Assembly (NCBI GenBank): GCA_002497965.1
Contig: DAFR01000031.1
Span: 3,710-12,523 of the forward strand
DNA from: Methanomicrobiaceae archaeon UBA436
Lineage (GTDB): Archaea > Halobacteriota > Methanomicrobia > Methanomicrobiales > Methanoculleaceae
Length of the DNA: 8,814 bases
Direction: 5' to 3'
Shown here: in pieces, positions 5,633 to 8,814 of the stretch
Layout: each line of letters opens with the position of its first letter
How positions within the stretch are numbered: position 1 is the stretch's first letter
Made by a program: the position numbers and the translations under genes
The notes under the pieces: model-generated
Databases searched by the model: none
The model's input: only the letters and a program-made list of their open reading frames with translations
Told to the model about the DNA's origin: nothing

Positions 5633-6535
5633 ATGACTCAGACAAACGAACCCACTAACGAGACCTGTGCGGGAAACTGCACCGCCTGCCCGTCCGCGAC
5701 GAAGTGCGACGACCCGAGGAACACTGCCGAACCAAAGGGCCTCCCTCCGAAAGCCGAGATCAGCGTCAAGCACGTCGTCCTGGTCCTCTCCGGGAAGGGC
5801 GGTGTCGGGAAGAGCACGGTCTCGGCAAACCTCGCCTACGCACTTGCCAACCGCGGCTATGCCACAGGGCTTATCGACCTTGATATTCACGGTCCGGACA
5901 TCCCGAAGATGCTCGGGATCGAAGATGCCAGACTTCAGTCTTACGACGGTAAGGTCATCGAGCCAGTCAGGGTCACCGGAAACCTGGCAGTTGTTTCGAT
6001 GGCCTTCCTGCTTCCTGAGCGCAACACCCCTGTGATCTGGCGCGGTCCCATGAAGATGGCGGTGATCCGCCAGTTCCTGGAGGATGTCAACTGGGGCGAC
6101 CTTGACTACCTGATCGTCGACCTCCCGCCGGGAACCGGTGATGAGGCGCTCACCATCGCCCAGCTCGCCCCGAACATAGCCGGCGCGGTCATCGTCACCA
6201 CGCCGCAGGACGTCGCAATACTTGACTCGAGCAAGGCGGTCGAGTTTGTTAAGAAACTCGAACTTCCGGTGCTCGGGATAGTCGAGAACATGAGCGGATT
6301 TGTCTGCCCCCACTGCAAGGCGGAGATAGATATCTTTGGCAGGGGCGGCGGGAAGAGAGAGGCGGAGAACCTGGGTGTGCCTTTCCTCGGGTCCATCCCG
6401 CTGGATCTGGAAATGCGGCAGGCGGCAGACGAGGGGAGACCGTTTATCATCCGCAGGACCGGCGCGGCAGAGAGCCCGACCTGGAAGAGTTTTGATGCCA
6501 TCATGCAGACCCTGGTCGACCAGATCGGCGATTGA
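5633..6535 (+). CDS. mrp: Mrp/NBP35 family P-loop ATPase, iron-sulfur cluster carrier
   Basis: A 300-residue cytosolic ATPase of the Mrp/NBP35/ApbC family, dimeric proteins that hold a 4Fe-4S cluster and pass it to apoproteins. A cysteine-rich N-terminal tail has C12, C16, C19 and C25, resembling the NBP35 N-terminal cluster site in shortened form. Then come the deviant Walker A motif SGKGGVGKST (53-62), the Mrp signature DLDIHGPDIPKMLG (82-95), Walker B VDLPPGTGDEAL (162-173), the switch stretch TTPQDVAILDSSKA (189-202) and, after ENMSGF, the C-terminal CPHC pair (C225, C228) that bridges the transferable cluster between subunits. Length and motif order are complete. The ATG has a GAGAGGAT ribosome site and a TATA box. 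The next gene starts 1 bp after its stop. The client proteins are unknown; AOR is a nearby Fe-S enzyme but not a demonstrated client. Confidence 0.92.
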   Translation: MTQTNEPTNETCAGNCTACPSATKCDDPRNTAEPKGLPPKAEISVKHVVLVLSGKGGVGKSTVSANLAYALANRGYATGLIDLDIHGPDIPKMLGIEDARLQSYDGKVIEPVRVTGNLAVVSMAFLLPERNTPVIWRGPMKMAVIRQFLEDVNWGDLDYLIVDLPPGTGDEALTIAQLAPNIAGAVIVTTPQDVAILDSSKAVEFVKKLELPVLGIVENMSGFVCPHCKAEIDIFGRGGGKREAENLGVPFLGSIPLDLEMRQAADEGRPFIIRRTGAAESPTWKSFDAIMQTLVDQIGD

Positions 6536-6536
6536 G

Positions 6537-6848
6537 ATGGATTACTCGAGGGTTCTCGCTGGACGGGAGGCTCCTCTCCCGATCTTTGCGCAGATTGTTG
6601 AGGCGCTCGAGGAGTTTGAGGAGTTTCCCTTCCTGCTCGAACCAATCTACCGCGAGGCCTCAAAACTAGAGGAGGAAGATCTCGACCGTCTCCGGTTCGG
6701 TCTTGTCCGCCTCCAGGTATACGCCGATATCCACCGCTACGAAGATGTGGAGGTGGCGCAGCGGATGAAGTATGTGGGCACAACTCTTGAGCGGCTTCTC
6801 TTTGGCAGGCTTCTCCTGGAGGGAGAGGTTGAGATGCAGCAGTGCTGA
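6537..6848 (+). CDS. Small acidic helical protein of unknown function, coupled to mrp
   Basis: I do not recognise a family for this 103-residue protein. It is predicted to be mostly helical, with an acidic first half (EALEEFEEF at residues 22-30, SKLEEEDLDRLRFG at 42-55) and a more mixed second half (AQRMKYVGTTLERLLFGRLL, about 74-93). There is no signal peptide or membrane segment. The only cysteine is the last residue, in the ending MQQC. I chose the ATG at 6537 because it lies one base after the mrp TGA and the codons beyond it read like protein; an in-frame extension back to 6336 would sit inside mrp and is Arg-rich and shadow-like. There is no good ribosome site of its own, so translation probably depends on mrp. 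The tight link suggests a role with the Fe-S carrier, for example as a partner or regulator, but this is inference from position only. Confidence 0.75.
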   Translation: MDYSRVLAGREAPLPIFAQIVEALEEFEEFPFLLEPIYREASKLEEEDLDRLRFGLVRLQVYADIHRYEDVEVAQRMKYVGTTLERLLFGRLLLEGEVEMQQC

Positions 6849-7361
6849 CGACCCGAGACTCCCGGCACATGAAGTAACCCCAGATATCCTTTATCAGCCG
6901 AGGCACTCAAACCAGTAACTTCTGGCTGTGCCCTGGTTTGATGGCCACCGCGGGCGGTTTCGGGGGCGAGAAAGGATTTTCATCGTGGGTTCCCGGCTGG
7001 ATCCACATAGATCTCATCTTGCGCCCCGGGCAAAGGTTTGATGGGGCGGGATGAGGCCGCGGTAGCGGCCGGGCGGCGGGGGTGGTCGACGAAAGATGTT
7101 TTTTAGCAGAGGGCGTGTAGAGACAGGGAGTGGACGTTTCCGTTCCATTTCCCGGCACAGCCCCCCCGGATGGCGATTCCTCCCTCGATACACTATCATG
7201 GCGCGGGTTTTCGCATGAAAATCCAATCGAGATCGGAAACGGTGTCCGCAGGCTGTTGCGTTCCAGACGCGACATACCAGCGGCGATCGCACCCCGCTGT
7301 TCTTCATCAGTTGAGACAGTAGTCGCCTCTCGGCCTCATAGCGGTTTTCATCAGAACGCAG

Positions 7362-7369
7362 AAAAAAAA
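7362..7369 (-). terminator. U8 tract, likely glnA terminator
   Basis: Eight T residues in a row on the minus strand, 75 bases beyond the glnA stop codon. Uridine runs of this length are the main intrinsic termination signal in archaea, and this is the longest one downstream of glnA. Confidence 0.5.
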
Positions 7370-7403
7370 CTACATGATGCCCACAAGGCCACATGCATAC
7401 CAG

Positions 7404-7431
7404 ATGAAAATATCTAGAGGGCCATTTTCAT
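7404..7431 (-). repeat. Perfect 8-bp inverted repeat just after glnA
   Basis: ATGAAAAT (7404-7411) and ATTTTCAT (7424-7431) are exact inverted copies with a 12-base loop. The near arm begins 12 bases after the glnA stop. In the glnA mRNA it would form an AU-rich stem-loop upstream of the U8 tract, perhaps a 3'-end or stability element. Confidence 0.45.
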
Positions 7432-7443
7432 ACGAAAGAGTTT

Positions 7444-8772
7444 TCAGTATGTCGCCAGGTAACGGTCAAGTTCCCAGGGGTGGACTGCAGTCCTGTATGC
7501 GTCCCACTCGGCGTTGGTGACGCTCGTTAAGGCTTCCAGAACGTGATGGCCAAGAGCCTCACAGATCAGGTCGTCGGCGAGCAGCGCCTGGTGCGCTTCA
7601 TAGAGATCGCATGGCAGAGTATCGATCCCGGCATAACCCCGCTCAGCGGGTGTCATCTGGTAGATGTTCTTATCAACACCGTTAGGGGGTTCGATCTTGT
7701 TGCGCACACCATCCATACCGGCCGCGAGCATCGCGGCGAAGGCGAGGTAGGGGTTGCAGGTCGGGTCGGGGCTGCGGAACTCGACCCGGGTGCTGTTGCC
7801 GCGCGGCGCCGGGACGCGGACCAGGGCCGAGCGGTTGCTGGCGCTCCAGCTGACGTAGCATGGCGCCTCGTAGCCCGGGACGAGCCTCTTGTAGGAGTTG
7901 ATCGTGGGGTTCGCGATCCGGGTGATGGCCGGTGCGTGTTTTAGCAGCCCGCCGATGAAGTGGAGACAGGTCTCTGAGATCTGGATTGGAGCGTCCGGGT
8001 CAAAGAACGCGTTTTTGCCGTCTTTTGCAAGCGAGCAGTTGGTGTGCATCCCACTCCCGCAGATCCCGTATATTGGCTTTGCCATGAACGACGCGTGCAG
8101 CCCGCGCATAAGTGCAATCGTCTTTGCGGCGAACTTGAATGTGATGACGTTGTCTGCTGTGCGGAGGGCGTCGCTGTACTTGAAGTCGATCTCGTGCTGG
8201 CTCTCGGCGACCTCGTGGTGCGAGGCCTCGATCTCAAATCCCATCTCGGTCAGGGCGAGGATTATCTCGCGCCTGACATCCTCGGCAAGGTCGGTCGGCG
8301 CGAGGTCGAAGTAGCCGCCGACATCCTGGAACAGCGTGGTCGGTCTGCCATCGATCATCTTGAAGAGGAAGAACTCCAGTTCCGGGCCGGTGTTGAAGAC
8401 GAAACCGTCCTTTCCGGCGTCCTCCATCGCCCGCCGGAGCACGTAGCGCGGGTCACCCTCAAAAGGTCTGCCGCTGGCCTTGTAGACATCGCAGATGAAA
8501 CGAGCCTCCGCGTAATCCGCTGGCTGCCAGGGCAGCAGGGTGTAGGTTGAGAGGTCTGGTTTGAGGATCATGTCGGACTCCTCTATCCTGACGAACCCCT
8601 CGATCGACGACCCGTCAAACCCTATACCGCCGGTCAGCGCCTTCTCGGCCTGTTTTACCGGGATCGCCACGTTCTTGGGCATGCCCAGGAGGTCGGTAAA
8701 CTGAAGGCGGAGGAATCGGACTTTATCCTGCTCGATGCGCTCGAGCATCGTGGAGGTGGCATCTCGGGACAT
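7444..8772 (-). CDS. glnA: Glutamine synthetase type I (GSI-alpha)
   Basis: A 442-residue dodecameric enzyme that makes glutamine from glutamate, ammonia and ATP in the cytosol. The beta-grasp N-domain has RLQFTDLLG and GFDGSSIEGF (residues 51-60, with D53), and the catalytic domain has NTGPELEFFLF (E131, E133), ASHHEVAESQHEIDF (E187, E194), GSGMHTN (H243), NPTINSYKRLVPGYEAP (with flap E302) and EFRSPDP (R333). The size and the absence of the NLYDLPPEE adenylylation site (here NIYQMTPAE, 369-377) place it in GSI-alpha, so control is not by adenylylation. R62 in EGFVRIEESDM matches the arginine that mediates glutamine feedback inhibition in Bacillus subtilis GlnA. In methanogens such as Methanosarcina, the homologue is also tuned by 2-oxoglutarate and GlnK. 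The ATG at 8772 has a TATA-like element 30 bp upstream. It appears monocistronic at its 3' side. Confidence 0.97.
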   Translation of the reverse strand: MSRDATSTMLERIEQDKVRFLRLQFTDLLGMPKNVAIPVKQAEKALTGGIGFDGSSIEGFVRIEESDMILKPDLSTYTLLPWQPADYAEARFICDVYKASGRPFEGDPRYVLRRAMEDAGKDGFVFNTGPELEFFLFKMIDGRPTTLFQDVGGYFDLAPTDLAEDVRREIILALTEMGFEIEASHHEVAESQHEIDFKYSDALRTADNVITFKFAAKTIALMRGLHASFMAKPIYGICGSGMHTNCSLAKDGKNAFFDPDAPIQISETCLHFIGGLLKHAPAITRIANPTINSYKRLVPGYEAPCYVSWSASNRSALVRVPAPRGNSTRVEFRSPDPTCNPYLAFAAMLAAGMDGVRNKIEPPNGVDKNIYQMTPAERGYAGIDTLPCDLYEAHQALLADDLICEALGHHVLEALTSVTNAEWDAYRTAVHPWELDRYLATY

Positions 8773-8797
8773 GTGGAAATCAACATCTACCCGATGG

Positions 8798-8806
8798 AGT
8801 AAATAC
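8798..8806 (-). promoter_or_regulatory. TATA-like element for glnA
   Basis: The minus strand reads AGGTATTTACTCC here, with its centre about 30 bp upstream of the glnA ATG, predicting transcription starting only a few bases before the start codon. The window ends at 8814, so BRE and operator sites beyond this are not fully visible. No GGAA-N6-TTCC NrpR-type operator is seen in the 42 bases available. Confidence 0.4.
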
Positions 8807-8814
8807 CTGTTGAC

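Larger units (their letters stand above)
6849..7443. other. Gene-poor 595-bp stretch with hairpins and short repeats
   Basis: I see no convincing gene here. The plus-strand end of the mrp operon and the end of glnA face each other across it. It holds several potential stems: TCAAACCAG/CTGGTTTGA (6907-6915 with 6933-6941), GGCCGC-GGTA-GCGGCC (7055-7070), GGGTTTTC-GCAT-GAAAATCC (7205-7224, one G-U pair), a bulged GCG..AGAACGC stem (7341-7359) and ATGAAAAT/ATTTTCAT (7404-7431). GGTTTGATGG occurs at 6935 and again at 7035. T6 at 7099-7104 could end the mrp operon transcript. Minus-strand open frames of about 120 codons exist but are rich in Arg, Pro and Ser with no recognisable motif. The stretch may be a repeat-type or decayed element; nothing proves it. 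Confidence 0.5.

Noticed and set aside
5600..6313. A 237-codon minus-strand open frame antisense to mrp
   Set aside because: It overlaps the conserved Walker motifs of Mrp on the other strand and shows no family features; long antisense frames are expected at this GC content.
6336..6536. In-frame upstream extension of the small gene downstream of mrp
   Set aside because: The added residues are the Arg-rich frame-shifted shadow of the mrp 3' end; the ATG at 6537, one base after the mrp stop, is far more plausible.
6106..6906. A 266-codon minus-strand open frame across the end of mrp and the small gene
   Set aside because: It is Ser/Pro/Arg-rich, motif-free and antisense to two plus-strand genes with good evidence.
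6907..7394. Two overlapping minus-strand open frames of 122 and 126 codons between the mrp operon and glnA
   Set aside because: No motif, unusual composition, overlap of each other and of several hairpins; treated as noncoding, though a repeat-family origin is raised as a finding.
1..8814. CRISPR arrays, tRNA or rRNA genes, insertion sequences, toxin-antitoxin or phage genes
   Set aside because: No regularly spaced repeats, no tRNA-like cloverleaf or rRNA sequence, and no transposase, integrase or toxin-antitoxin-like protein was seen in any frame.

Overview
The window looks like chromosomal DNA of a GC-rich methanogenic archaeon, most likely of the order Methanomicrobiales and possibly Methanoculleus-like. 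The reasons are archaeal TATA-type elements about 28-37 bp upstream of several starts, a GSI-alpha glutamine synthetase, a tungsten-type aldehyde ferredoxin oxidoreductase (AOR), a Cys-rich Mrp/NBP35 P-loop ATPase, a minimal-length archaeal TrmO and a DUF475/TerC-like membrane protein. The taxon is inferred from gene content and was not checked by any search.

Layout. Positions 1-248 (minus) hold the N-terminal part of a flavin reductase family (flavoredoxin-like) protein cut by the window edge. It is followed on the same strand by a DUF475 integral membrane protein (328-1257) and a PEBP/YbhB-family protein (1518-1973). Next to the latter is a frame-shifted, N-terminally truncated remnant of a second PEBP gene (about 2033-2281, minus). 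A two-gene plus-strand operon follows: RNase HI (2293-2775) and TrmO (2783-3220). It converges, with only 6 bp between stop codons, on a large minus-strand AOR gene (3227-5026). Divergent from AOR is a MoaD/ThiS-type sulfur carrier (5199-5504). Then come an Mrp/NBP35 ATPase (5633-6535) and, 1 bp later, a small acidic protein of unknown function (6537-6848). A gene-poor stretch of about 595 bp (6849-7443) with hairpins and short repeats separates these from glnA (7444-8772, minus).

How they fit together. AOR needs a tungstopterin cofactor and a 4Fe-4S cluster. The adjacent MoaD-like protein could supply sulfur for the pterin dithiolene, and the nearby Mrp ATPase belongs to the Fe-S carrier family, so 3.2-6.8 kb can be read as a loose cofactor/redox neighbourhood. 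GlnA is the nitrogen-assimilation enzyme. RNase HI and TrmO are nucleic-acid housekeeping enzymes that share a transcript.

No RNA gene, CRISPR array, insertion sequence or phage gene was recognised, and I do not see a clear new multi-gene system. The least ordinary items are the PEBP pair (the copy with the canonical pocket motif is broken, while the intact copy has lost the pocket residues), a 13-bp inverted repeat over the AOR stop codon followed by a U6 tract, the uncharacterised small protein coupled to Mrp, and the structured stretch downstream of glnA.
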